From NCBI RefSeq assembly GCF_000741785.1, contig NZ_JGZP01000010.1, forward strand, positions 1 to 64,000: a DNA stretch of 64,000 nt. The letters run 5' to 3'. The notes under the pieces are model-generated. The model saw only the letters and a list, made by a program, of their open reading frames with translations, was not told where the DNA came from and ran no database searches. Below, in pieces: positions 16,506 to 24,206 of the stretch (its first letter is position 1; the number at the start of each line of letters is the position of its first letter). The stretch comes from Bifidobacterium stellenboschense. GTDB taxonomy: Bacteria > Actinomycetota > Actinomycetes > Actinomycetales > Bifidobacteriaceae. Position numbers and translations under genes: made by a program.

Positions 16506-17876
16506 ATGACCTCACCGAATCTCCCGCCCCTGCGCCCGGCGAAGCTCCCGCTCATGCGCCCGACCCGCGGCCGCATGCTCGCCGGCGTCTGCAAAGGCGT
16601 CGCCCTGCATCTGGGAATACCGACCGGCTGGGTGCGGCTCGCGTTCGTCGCGCTCACGTTCCTGTGGGGCGCGGGCGTCGCCGCCTACCTGTTCCTGTGG
16701 ATGTTCGTTCCCGTGGGCGATCCGTTCGCCGCGGCCGCGGCGGCCGCCCAGGCGCAGGCCACGCCGGTCGCGAACGCGCCGCTCGCCGCCGGCAACCGCG
16801 ACACGGCGACCGGCCGCACGCGCGCCGAATCGGCCGCCGAGGCGATGCATGGTTCGACGGAGAACGTGGCGACCGCGATCCGCCGCATCCCGCTGCCGAC
16901 GCTCGTCGCATGCGTCGGTCTCGCGCTCGTCGCGATGAGCGTCGCATTGGGCGGCACGAATCATGCCGACCTCATCATGCCGCTGCTGCTCGCCGCATGC
17001 GGTCTCATCGCCGCGTGGTCGCGGTTCGACGCGAAGCAGGGCCGCATCCCGACTATGGTCGCCGGTCTCGTCCTCATCTTCCTCGCCTATGTGGCGTATG
17101 TGACGACCGTCATGTATTCAGGCACGCCATTCCCCCGCCGCATCATCGTCGCCGGTTTCCTCATGCTCGTCGGCGTCGTGCTCGCGATTCTGCCGTGGGC
17201 GGGCGCGACGCTGCGCACGCTGACCGCCGAGCGCGCGATGAAGGAGCGCGAGGAGGAGCGCGCCGACATGACCGCCCACCTGCATGACGGCGTATTGCAG
17301 ACGCTCGCGCTCATCCAACTGCACAGCGCGGAACCGGACATGGTGTTCACGCTCGCCCGCGCGCAGGAGCGCGAGCTGCGCGCGTGGCTATATCAGGAGC
17401 GCGTCACGTCGGATCGTTCGGTGAGCGCGGGCGTGAAGGCGATCGCCGCCGAAGTGGAGGACGGTCACGGCCGTCCGATCGACGTCGTGACCGTCGGCGA
17501 CGCGCGTCCGAGCGCCGCGACGGACGCGCTGCTCGACGCGACGCGGCAGGCGCTCGTCAACGCGGTCACGCACGGCGGCGAACCGGTGTCCGTCTACTGC
17601 GAGGCGGGCGCGCGGGCGGTCGAGGTGTATGTGCGCGATCACGGCGACGGCTTCGACGTGGACGCGATCCCGCCGGACCGTCTCGGCATCCGCGAGTCGA
17701 TCGTCGGCCGCGTGCGCCGCCGCGGCGGTACAGTGGAAATCGTGTCGCGGCCCGGGTGGGGCACGGAAGTGCGCATGCGCATGCCGGTCGCGGCCGCGCC
17801 GGAAGGCGCCGGCGCGGCCGGCGGCGCGCGCACGACGGTCGACGACGATGCGTCGCGACGGGACGGGAAGGAATGA
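16506..17876 (+). CDS. PspC-domain sensor histidine kinase (NarL/LiaS-like family)
   Basis: A 456-residue membrane kinase. The N-terminal PspC domain (RGRMLAGVCKGVALHLGIPTG, ending FLWMFVPVGDP) is followed by about four more membrane helices (~130-235). A HisKA_3-type dimerisation helix carries the phospho-acceptor in AHLHDGVLQTL (His260), and a HATPase domain has an N-box (ALVNAVTHGG) and DHGDGFDVD. Such kinases sense envelope stress and phosphorylate a LuxR-type regulator. The response regulator follows with overlapping stop/start codons. GGAGG lies only 1 nt from the ATG, too close for normal initiation, and CACAAT lies 6 nt before it, so initiation may be leaderless. Confidence 0.9.
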   Translation: MTSPNLPPLRPAKLPLMRPTRGRMLAGVCKGVALHLGIPTGWVRLAFVALTFLWGAGVAAYLFLWMFVPVGDPFAAAAAAAQAQATPVANAPLAAGNRDTATGRTRAESAAEAMHGSTENVATAIRRIPLPTLVACVGLALVAMSVALGGTNHADLIMPLLLAACGLIAAWSRFDAKQGRIPTMVAGLVLIFLAYVAYVTTVMYSGTPFPRRIIVAGFLMLVGVVLAILPWAGATLRTLTAERAMKEREEERADMTAHLHDGVLQTLALIQLHSAEPDMVFTLARAQERELRAWLYQERVTSDRSVSAGVKAIAAEVEDGHGRPIDVVTVGDARPSAATDALLDATRQALVNAVTHGGEPVSVYCEAGARAVEVYVRDHGDGFDVDAIPPDRLGIRESIVGRVRRRGGTVEIVSRPGWGTEVRMRMPVAAAPEGAGAAGGARTTVDDDASRRDGKE

Positions 17877-18691
17877 TGGACGCGATGACGGAGGGATACG
17901 GGATGACGATGCGTGATGACGCGACGACGGGAACGGCGACGGGCGACGCGGCCGGAACGACCGCGACGGGCGACGGCGCGCGAATCCGCGTGGCCGTGGT
18001 CGACGACCATGAGATGTTCCGTGCGGGCGTGACCGCCACGCTGCGCACCGAATTCGACATCGTCGGCCAGGGCGCGGACGTGGACGGTTCGATCGCGATG
18101 ATCGCACGGACCAAGCCCGACGTGGTGCTGCTCGACGTGCACGTGCCGGGCGGCGCGGGCGGCGGAGGCGCGGAGATCCTGCTCAAGTCGAAGGCGTACT
18201 CCCCCGCCTCGGCGTTCCTCGCACTGTCGGTGTCCGACGCGCCGCAGGACGTGGGCGCGGTGATCCGCGCCGGCGCGCGCGGCTACGTGACCAAGACGAT
18301 CACCGGCGCGGACCTCATCTCGTCGATCAAGCAGGTGCACGAGGGGTACGCGGTGTTCTCGCCGAAACTCGCCGGATTCGTGCTGTCCGCGTTCCAAGGC
18401 GCGGCCGGCGCGGACGCTGTGGGCGCAGGCTTCGGCGCGGGACTCGGCATGGCCGGCACAGGCGGCGCGAACCGCTACCCGTCGCATGACGAGGAGCTCG
18501 ACCGGCTTTCCCGCCGCGAACAGGATGTGATGCGCCTGATCGCGCGCGGATACACGTACAAGGAGGTCGCCGCCGAGCTGTTCATCTCCGTGAAGACCGT
18601 GGAGACGCATATGAGCGCCGTGCTGCGCAAGCTCCAGCTGTCGAACCGCACCGAACTGACCCGGTGGGCGGCCGACCGTAGAATCGTGTGA
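17876..18691 (+). CDS. LuxR/NarL-family response regulator
   Basis: A 271-residue cytoplasmic DNA-binding regulator. The receiver domain begins at RIRVAVVDDHEMFRAGV, with phospho-acceptor Asp in VVLLDVHVPGG and the conserved Lys in GYVTKTITG. A Gly/Ala-rich linker precedes the LuxR helix-turn-helix (LSRREQDVMRLIARGYTYKE through SVKTVETHMSAVLRKL). The poorly conserved first ~35 residues are Thr/Ala-rich. Two ATGs in frame (17873 and 17876) overlap the kinase stop; 17876 has the better distance to GGGAAGGA. It is the partner of the kinase upstream. The acyltransferase starts at the next base after its stop. Confidence 0.92.
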   Translation: MDAMTEGYGMTMRDDATTGTATGDAAGTTATGDGARIRVAVVDDHEMFRAGVTATLRTEFDIVGQGADVDGSIAMIARTKPDVVLLDVHVPGGAGGGGAEILLKSKAYSPASAFLALSVSDAPQDVGAVIRAGARGYVTKTITGADLISSIKQVHEGYAVFSPKLAGFVLSAFQGAAGADAVGAGFGAGLGMAGTGGANRYPSHDEELDRLSRREQDVMRLIARGYTYKEVAAELFISVKTVETHMSAVLRKLQLSNRTELTRWAADRRIV

Positions 18692-19912
18692 ATGACCGAT
18701 GACGAATCCGTCCAGATGACCACGCGAGAGACCGCGCAATCCGCTCCACGCCCCCGCCGCGCGCGCAATATGCGCGTGGAGATGCTGCGCGTCGCCGCGA
18801 TCCTCGGCATCGCCGTGTTCCACACGTTCCAGCCGTGGTTCGCCGTGGTCGCCGTCGCGACGCCGATCGACCGTCTGCCGGCGGAGCTGCAGCCGGTCGC
18901 GGCGAATCCGGCGGCGATGTGGGTGCTCGGCATGACCGCGCTGCTCGGCGCGTGCGGCAACCACATCTTCTACATGATCTCCGGGTTCTATCTCATCCCG
19001 TCCGCGGCGACGAAGCCGCTGCGCGTCCAATGCGCGGCGACCGTGCGACGTGCCGCGATCATCGTGCTGTCCGTGCTGTTCTACGTCGCCGTATGCGCCG
19101 TCATCAATGTGTTCACACCGGTGCCGCGTTTCGGCGCCGTCGGCTGGTGGGGCATGGGCCTCGAATTCGTCTGGCTGTATCTCGTGTTCGTCGTCGTCGC
19201 GCCGGCGGCGGCGTGGCTGTTCGCGCGCATGGACGCGCGGACCCGCCACGCGCTCGCCGCGCTCGCGCTCGTGATCGTGTTCGCACTGAACGCGTACATC
19301 GCATTCGTCGCGCCGGAGGGCGGCCGTGGACTGACCGACTGGCGCAAGCTGATGAGCGCGGTCACGTATCTGGCGACGTTCCTGTTCTCCGGCATCCTCG
19401 GCATGGACGTGCGTGCGGGCCACGCCGCGACGCCGCGGTTCTGGCGGCGCGCGCTGGTCGCGGTCGTCGCCGTGACGGCGCTGCTCGAAGCCGTGTTCGC
19501 CGTGGCCGGCGCGCGCGGATTGCTCATGGCGATGTCGTTCAAATCGACGTCGCTCGTCTCGTTCCTCGCCGCATGGTTCGCGCTGATGGCGGCGGCGACC
19601 GGCGGCGACACGCGTCGCGACGCCGGCGGCGCGGATGCCGCCGAACCGGCGCGGCCGCACGCGATCGTGCGTTTCGCGGCCGCCGTCGCGTCCGGCATCC
19701 TCGGCTTCTACATCGCGCAGTCGCTGACGGGCGGCCTGTGGCACGACCGTTGCACCGCGCTGATGACGTCGCTCGCCGCGCACGGCGGCGCGGGCGTCAC
19801 CGGCGCGATCGCGTTCGCACTGCTGTTCTCCGTCGCATTCGTGCTCGTCGTGACGGTTGTGGACCGGTTCACGCGTCAGCCGCTGCTGCGTGCGATGCGG
19901 CTGCTGCGCTAG
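18692..19912 (+). CDS. Acyltransferase-3 family membrane protein
   Basis: A 406-residue polytopic protein with about ten hydrophobic helices. RNMRVEMLRVAAILGIAVFH near residue 25 is the N-terminal block of acyltransferase-3/OafA-type enzymes, with the catalytic His in VFHTF. The GNHIFYMISGFYLIP loop also fits. Such enzymes O-acetylate wall or surface polysaccharide, or synthesise and transfer acyl groups at the membrane. The ATG is the first base after the response-regulator stop, so it belongs to the kinase-regulator operon. That supports a role in envelope modification under stress, which is inference. The substrate is unknown. Confidence 0.82.
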   Translation: MTDDESVQMTTRETAQSAPRPRRARNMRVEMLRVAAILGIAVFHTFQPWFAVVAVATPIDRLPAELQPVAANPAAMWVLGMTALLGACGNHIFYMISGFYLIPSAATKPLRVQCAATVRRAAIIVLSVLFYVAVCAVINVFTPVPRFGAVGWWGMGLEFVWLYLVFVVVAPAAAWLFARMDARTRHALAALALVIVFALNAYIAFVAPEGGRGLTDWRKLMSAVTYLATFLFSGILGMDVRAGHAATPRFWRRALVAVVAVTALLEAVFAVAGARGLLMAMSFKSTSLVSFLAAWFALMAAATGGDTRRDAGGADAAEPARPHAIVRFAAAVASGILGFYIAQSLTGGLWHDRCTALMTSLAAHGGAGVTGAIAFALLFSVAFVLVVTVVDRFTRQPLLRAMRLLR

Positions 19913-19956
19913 ACTGTTGCGCGGTTGAACGACGGTGGGAATACACGCGAATACAC

Positions 19957-19993
19957 GGAACGGGGCTTCGGAGATTTCCGAAGCCCCGTTCGT
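19957..19993. terminator. Bidirectional hairpin between the acyltransferase and tRNA-Ser
   Basis: GGAACGGGGCTTCGGA pairs with TCCGAAGCCCCGTTC around a short loop. It lies 44 nt after the acyltransferase stop codon and just past the 3' end of the minus-strand tRNA. There is no T-run on either strand. Confidence 0.6.
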
Positions 19994-19998
19994 TACGG

Positions 19999-20083
19999 CG
20001 GACAGAGCGAGATTCGAACTCGCGGAAGGTCGCCCTTCAACGGTTTTCAAGACCGTCTCTTTAGACCGCTCAGACATCTGTCC
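19999..20083 (-). tRNA. tRNA-Ser (anticodon UGA)
   Basis: An 85-nt type II tRNA. The acceptor GGACAGA pairs with TCTGTCC, and the anticodon stem ACGGT/ACCGT with loop CTTGAAA gives anticodon TGA. It has a long variable arm and a T-arm GCGAG-TTCGAAT-CTCGC. The discriminator is G and CCA is not encoded. Confidence 0.95.
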
Positions 20084-20201
20084 GTATCGCGCATGCTCCA
20101 TTTCGGCCGCATGCACGACGATTCATTATACAGAAGGTGCGGAACACGCCCTTCCGCCTTCACGGCGGCGCGCCCCACACCCCTAAACCGCCCCCGGCAT
20201 C

Positions 20202-20287
20202 CCATGGTGCGGCAAAATCCCCATGGTGCGGTAGGTCAAAACGGCTATTTTCCGCCGTTATGGAGATTGTGTGTTACCGCACCATGG
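20202..20287. repeat. 67-bp palindromic element, copy A, with a flanking half copy
   Basis: CCATGGTGCGG (20221-20231) and CCGCACCATGG (20277-20287) are perfect 11-bp terminal inverted repeats. Inside is a second stem around AAAACGGC...GCCGTT. An extra end, CCATGGTGCGG, lies at 20202-20212. Read on the minus strand, the unit matches the element at 45066-45132 over most of its length. Confidence 0.8.
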
Positions 20288-20345
20288 GGATTGGGCGGGA
20301 TGGGATGGGTGGGATGTGTGGTGGGTGGTTACGCCTTTGGGGGCG

Positions 20346-21632
20346 TCAGGCCTCCCACTTGGTGGGCTCGATGACTTCCTTGCCGCCCATGTAGGGACGC
20401 ATGGCCTTCGGGATCTCGATGGAGCCGTCCTTCTGCTGGTGGTTCTCGAGGATCGCGACGAGCCAGCGGGTGGTGGCCAGCGTGCCATTAAGCGTGCTCA
20501 CCGGGCGGGTGGAGCCGTCCTCGGTGCGCTCGCGGATGTTCAGGCGACGGGCCTGGTACTCGGTGCAGTTCGAGGTGGAGGTGAGCTCGCGGTAGCGGCC
20601 CTGGGTCGGCACCCACGCCTCGCAATCGAACTTGCGGGCGGCGGAGGAACCGAGATCGCCGGCGGCGGTGTCGATGATGCGGTACGGCACCTCGACCTTG
20701 GCGAGCATCTCCTGCTCCATCTCCAGCAGGTGCTGGTGCTCCGCGTAGGAGTCCTCCTGCTTCGCGTAGACGAACATCTCCACCTTGTCGAACTGGTGGA
20801 CTCGGATGATGCCGGAAGTGTCCTTGCCGGCGGCGCCCGCCTCGCGGCGGTAGCAGGAGCTCCAGCCGCAGTAGCGCAGCGGGCCGTTGCCGAGGTCGAG
20901 GATCTCGTTCTCGTGCATGCCAGCCAGCGCCACCTCGGAAGTGCCGACGAGGTACTGGTCGTCGGGCTCGCGCAGACGGTAGATCTCGTCGGCGTGGGAG
21001 TTGAGGAAGCCGGTGCCGCGCATCACTTCGGGACGCACGAGCGTCGGGGTGATGGCGAGCGTGAAACCGTGCTCCTCGGCCTGATCGACGGCCATCGTGA
21101 GCATCGCGATCTGCATGCGGGCGACCTGGCCGCGCAGGAAGTAGAAGCGGGAGCCGCCGACCTTGACGCCGCGGCGCATGTCGATGCCGGCGACCTCGGT
21201 GCCGAGGGTCAGGTGGTCCTTCGGCTCGAAGCCTTCGGCCGCGAAGTCGCGGATCTGGCCGACCTTCTTGACGACGACGTAATCGTCCTCGCCGCCTTCC
21301 GGCGCCTCCGGCTCGACGATGTTCGACAGCTTCCACATGGCGGTGGTGTATTCCTCGGACGCGGCGTCCGCGGCGGCCTTGTACTCGGAGACCTTGTTGG
21401 CGAGCGCCTTGGTCTCGGCGATCAGCTTGGCCTTCTCGTCCGCCGGGGCGGCGGCGACCTTCTTGCCGATTTCCTTCTGCTGGGCGCGGGCGGCCTCGAA
21501 TTCCTTGAGGGAGGAGCGGCGCGCCTCGTCGGAGCGCAGGACCTCGTCGACGAGTTCGACGGACTCGCCGCGCTTGCGCTGGGATTCCTTGACGACATCG
21601 GCGTGTTCGCGAATGAATTGAATATCAAGCAT
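20346..21632 (-). CDS. serS: Seryl-tRNA synthetase (SerS)
   Basis: A 428-residue cytoplasmic enzyme. The N-terminal coiled-coil arm (MLDIQFIREHADVVKESQRKR to ~110) grips the long variable arm of tRNA-Ser. The class II core follows, with GTGFLNSHADEIYRL, motif 2 SCYRREAGAAGKDTSGI and motif 3 TLNGTLATTRWLVAILEN. Length is standard. The frame is open upstream but only into repeat DNA. The MLDIQF start matches the family. No Shine-Dalgarno is present, and TAGGCT ends 7 nt before the ATG, predicting a leaderless transcript. The neighbouring tRNA-Ser is a substrate. Confidence 0.95.
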   Translation of the reverse strand: MLDIQFIREHADVVKESQRKRGESVELVDEVLRSDEARRSSLKEFEAARAQQKEIGKKVAAAPADEKAKLIAETKALANKVSEYKAAADAASEEYTTAMWKLSNIVEPEAPEGGEDDYVVVKKVGQIRDFAAEGFEPKDHLTLGTEVAGIDMRRGVKVGGSRFYFLRGQVARMQIAMLTMAVDQAEEHGFTLAITPTLVRPEVMRGTGFLNSHADEIYRLREPDDQYLVGTSEVALAGMHENEILDLGNGPLRYCGWSSCYRREAGAAGKDTSGIIRVHQFDKVEMFVYAKQEDSYAEHQHLLEMEQEMLAKVEVPYRIIDTAAGDLGSSAARKFDCEAWVPTQGRYRELTSTSNCTEYQARRLNIRERTEDGSTRPVSTLNGTLATTRWLVAILENHQQKDGSIEIPKAMRPYMGGKEVIEPTKWEA

Positions 21633-21639
21633 GCCGCCC

Positions 21640-21645
21640 AGCCTA
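21640..21645 (-). promoter_or_regulatory. -10 element of serS (leaderless start)
   Basis: TAGGCT followed by 7 nt and the ATG. It fits the TAnnnT rule shared by five other genes here. Confidence 0.5.
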
Positions 21646-21740
21646 CCGCCGTAAGCCGACACGCGGGGCGCGGGGCCTGACCGGGTCCTGTCCCGCCTGT
21701 ATCGTCCGTTCCCCGCTCCTGCAGCGCAGCGCAGGCGTCC

Positions 21741-21945
21741 CCGTGCCAAATGCGTCGGTCCCGCACCAAACGTGGCACGCAACCGACGCCTACAGACCTC
21801 GCAGCATCGTCACCGCGCCAAGCGTGGCGCGCATCCGACGCAGACAGCTAGCTCAGCGTCGGTTCCGTGCCAAGGGCGGCACGCATCCGACGCCTACGGC
21901 CTTCGCAACGTCGGCGCCATGCCAGATATGGCACGCAACCGACGC
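21741..21945. repeat. Four-unit 52-bp tandem array of palindromes
   Basis: Units begin at 21763, 21815, 21867 and 21919, exactly 52 bp apart, after a partial copy from 21741. Each starts with a hairpin core (GCGCCA-AGCG-TGGCGC in unit 2, GTGCC...GGCAC in unit 3, TGCCA-GATA-TGGCA in unit 4), then CGCA[A/T]CCGACGC and a variable part that ends with GTCGG in units 2 and 3. The arms change in a compensatory way between units. With a spacer on each side, the array fills the 460-bp gap between divergent serS and the kinase-family gene. No coding potential was seen. Confidence 0.82.
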
Positions 21946-22092
21946 AAATCATGCGCCCAGCGCACATCACACCGCACCCGCATCACACCGCCACCCGCAA
22001 ACCCGCCATGCCCCGCCCCCCACGTGCAGGAATCGTTCAATTATCCCGTGGCGATGCGGGAAACCGAGCGTCGGGTGAGCAGAATAAGGGTT

Positions 22093-23223
22093 ATGCCCAC
22101 AGCCGCAGTCATCATCGCAGTAGTCATCGGCGTCGTCGCCGTCATCGTCGCAGCCGCGCTCGCCATGCGCGCGTACCGCCGCCGCCGTCTCGCCGAGAAA
22201 CTCGTCAAACGCGATGACGACCAGGTGCATTACGCGTTCATCATCAATCCGTCGAAGCCGCAGGCGGACGCCCGCCGCGCGCGCATCGAACGGTTCTGCG
22301 AGGAGAAGGGCCTCACGGAGGTCGAGTTCATCGACACGCAGCTCGACAAGGATGGCCGCGCGTGCGCGCTCGAAGCGCTCGCGCACGGCGCGGACGTGGT
22401 CGTCGCGGTGGGCGGCGACGGCACGGTGCGCACGGTCGCGTCGGCCGTGTCCGGCACCGGTCATGCGCTCGGCATCGTGCCGATCGGCACCGGCAACCTG
22501 TTCGCGCGCAACATGGGCATTCCGGTGGACGACATCGACGCGGCGCTCACCGTGGCCACGTCGCACGGATCGCGGCGCGTCGACATGGGCCGTCTCGCGC
22601 TGCTCGACCATCCGGAGGACGATCACGCGCACGCGTTCCTCATCATCGCGGGCGTCGGGTTCGACGCGGCGATGATCGACGACACCGATCCGGAATTGAA
22701 GAAGAACATCAGCTGGCTCGCGTATTTCGTGGGCGGCGTGAAGAACCTGTTCGCGCCGAAGTATCGTGCGAACGTGACGATCCGGAGCGCGGACGGCAGC
22801 ACACATTCGACGCGCGGACTCGTGTTCCGCACGTTCATGGCCGGCAACTGCGGCCAGATTCCCGTGTTCTCGCTGATGCCGAACGCCTCGTTCAACGACG
22901 GTCTGCTTGACTTCGAGATCATCGACACGACGGGCGGGCTCATCGGTTGGGCGAACCTGTTCGGCGACGTGGTGCATCAGACGATCACCGGCAAGGCGGA
23001 GCAGAATCCGCTTTCGACGAATTCGACGATCGACCAGGTGCAGGGCGTGAGCGCGGAGCTCGTGTTGGAGAAGCCGACGCCCGCGCAGGTGGACGGCGAC
23101 ATGCTGCCCGCCACGCAGCACATCCGGTTCACCGTGGACCGTGAGGCGCTGATCGTGCGCGTGCCGGAGATCACGCGGCAGGACCCGTCCGCCACCGGCA
23201 CGATGGAGCCGATCCGGTCGTAG
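22093..23223 (+). CDS. Diacylglycerol/lipid kinase family protein
   Basis: A 376-residue protein. One N-terminal membrane helix (AAVIIAVVIGVVAVIVAAAL) precedes a DAGK catalytic domain with AFIINPSKPQ, VVVAVGGDGTVRTVAS (the GGDGT nucleotide loop, ~110) and GTGNLFARN. The C-terminal YegS/DagK-type beta domain contains FNDGLLDFEII. It should phosphorylate a lipid such as diacylglycerol or sphingoid-like substrates at the membrane face. The start is uncertain: ATG 22093 has AAGGG only 2 nt away, and a CAGAAT box lies 7 nt upstream. GTG 22075 is an alternative. It is transcribed away from serS and converges on the antiterminator gene 6 nt downstream. Confidence 0.85.
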   Translation: MPTAAVIIAVVIGVVAVIVAAALAMRAYRRRRLAEKLVKRDDDQVHYAFIINPSKPQADARRARIERFCEEKGLTEVEFIDTQLDKDGRACALEALAHGADVVVAVGGDGTVRTVASAVSGTGHALGIVPIGTGNLFARNMGIPVDDIDAALTVATSHGSRRVDMGRLALLDHPEDDHAHAFLIIAGVGFDAAMIDDTDPELKKNISWLAYFVGGVKNLFAPKYRANVTIRSADGSTHSTRGLVFRTFMAGNCGQIPVFSLMPNASFNDGLLDFEIIDTTGGLIGWANLFGDVVHQTITGKAEQNPLSTNSTIDQVQGVSAELVLEKPTPAQVDGDMLPATQHIRFTVDREALIVRVPEITRQDPSATGTMEPIRS

Positions 23224-23229
23224 GAAACG

Positions 23230-24063
23230 CTAGGCGGCGGTGACGCGGGCCACGTGGAGGGTGAGGTAGGCGATCTCATCCTTGGTGAGCGTGGTGTCGA
23301 GTCGCAGTTCGATGAGTTCGGCGATGCGGCCCGCGCACTGCGACGCCTCCGGGTAGGATTGCGCGATCGATTCGACGATCGCCTCCGGTTCGCGTTCCAG
23401 TTGCTCATGCTGGTGGATGCGCACGAACAGGTAGCGCAGATGCGTGATGAAACGGCCCACGTTGACGGAGTGTTCGTCGAGCGTGATGCCATAGGCGCTT
23501 TCGATGACGGCGAGCAGCTGTTGGATGACGCCGGTCATCGTGTACGTGCTGGACAGGTCGCCGGTCGCGAATCCGGCGTTGACGAGATGCAGCGCGAACG
23601 CGACGCCTTCGCTGGATGAGAGCGCGTTGTTGAGCCGCCGGTTCAATGCGTGCAGCAGCTCCTGCCCCTGCTCGTATTCGCGCTCGTACAGCGACTGCAC
23701 CTCTTCAGTGAGGGGATACGGAATCGAGGGGATGCCGTTCTTGACGCGGCGGAGCGCCCCGCACACGTGGTCGGCGAGCGCCATGACGAGCGTGGGATTC
23801 TGCGCGGCCTCCTCGCCCATGCCGATCTCGTCCATGGTCTCGGAGACGAGTTTGATGATCTCGGGCGGGATGTCGCCGAGCAGCTGGGCCATGTGGTCGG
23901 GGTCGCGGCCGTCGGCGGGCACGAACACACGTGCCACCTTGGTGCGGTCGACCTTCATGCCCGGCTTGGCCTTGAATCCGAGCCCACGCCCGGTGAGGAT
24001 GACTTCACGCCCCCGGTCCTTCGCCAGGACGACGTTGTTGTTGAAGACGCGAAGTATTTCCAT
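23230..24063 (-). CDS. BglG/LicT-family transcriptional antiterminator
   Basis: A 277-residue RNA-binding regulator. The N-terminal CAT domain (MEILRVFNNNVVLAKDRGRE, ~1-56) binds a ribonucleic antiterminator hairpin. Two PRD domains (~65-170 and 172-277) carry the His residues phosphorylated by PTS components. When the cognate EII is idle it phosphorylates and inhibits the antiterminator; during sugar uptake the protein stabilises the antiterminator. ATG 24063 is preceded by GAAAGGG. The PTS permease gene lies immediately upstream on the same strand, and its leader contains a matching target site (26467-26497), so this is the likely regulator of that gene. A 61-bp hairpin separates the two genes. 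Confidence 0.92.
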   Translation of the reverse strand: MEILRVFNNNVVLAKDRGREVILTGRGLGFKAKPGMKVDRTKVARVFVPADGRDPDHMAQLLGDIPPEIIKLVSETMDEIGMGEEAAQNPTLVMALADHVCGALRRVKNGIPSIPYPLTEEVQSLYEREYEQGQELLHALNRRLNNALSSSEGVAFALHLVNAGFATGDLSSTYTMTGVIQQLLAVIESAYGITLDEHSVNVGRFITHLRYLFVRIHQHEQLEREPEAIVESIAQSYPEASQCAGRIAELIELRLDTTLTKDEIAYLTLHVARVTAA

Positions 24064-24139
24064 GACAGCCCTTTCACCGCAAGGTCCGCGGGGAGACGAC
24101 GACAGGTCGGCCTCGCCGCGGATCCCTTTCCCAGCATAG

Positions 24140-24200
24140 CCGACGCGCCGGCCCGGAATCATGGCGGCAATTGCCGTCAGATTCGGGACCGGCGCGTCGG
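24140..24200 (-). terminator. Long hairpin between the PTS gene and the antiterminator gene
   Basis: CCGACGCGCCGG plus CCCGGAATC (24140-24160) pairs with GATTCGGGACC plus GGCGCGTCGG (24180-24200) at 19 of 21 positions. The loop itself contains GGCAATTGCC. It lies 6 nt after the PTS stop codon, with no T-run. It probably limits read-through into the antiterminator gene. Confidence 0.6.
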
Positions 24201-24206
24201 GAATGG

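Noticed and set aside
17384-17875. Upstream extension of the response-regulator frame
   Set aside because: It overlaps the kinase catalytic domain in another frame and has no motifs; ATG 17876 with GGGAAGGA fits coupling to the kinase stop codon.
21741-21945. CRISPR-like array or operator cluster for serS
   Set aside because: The whole 52-bp unit is repeated with drift, so there are no unique spacers; a T-box was also considered for serS, but the predicted leaderless start leaves no room for one.
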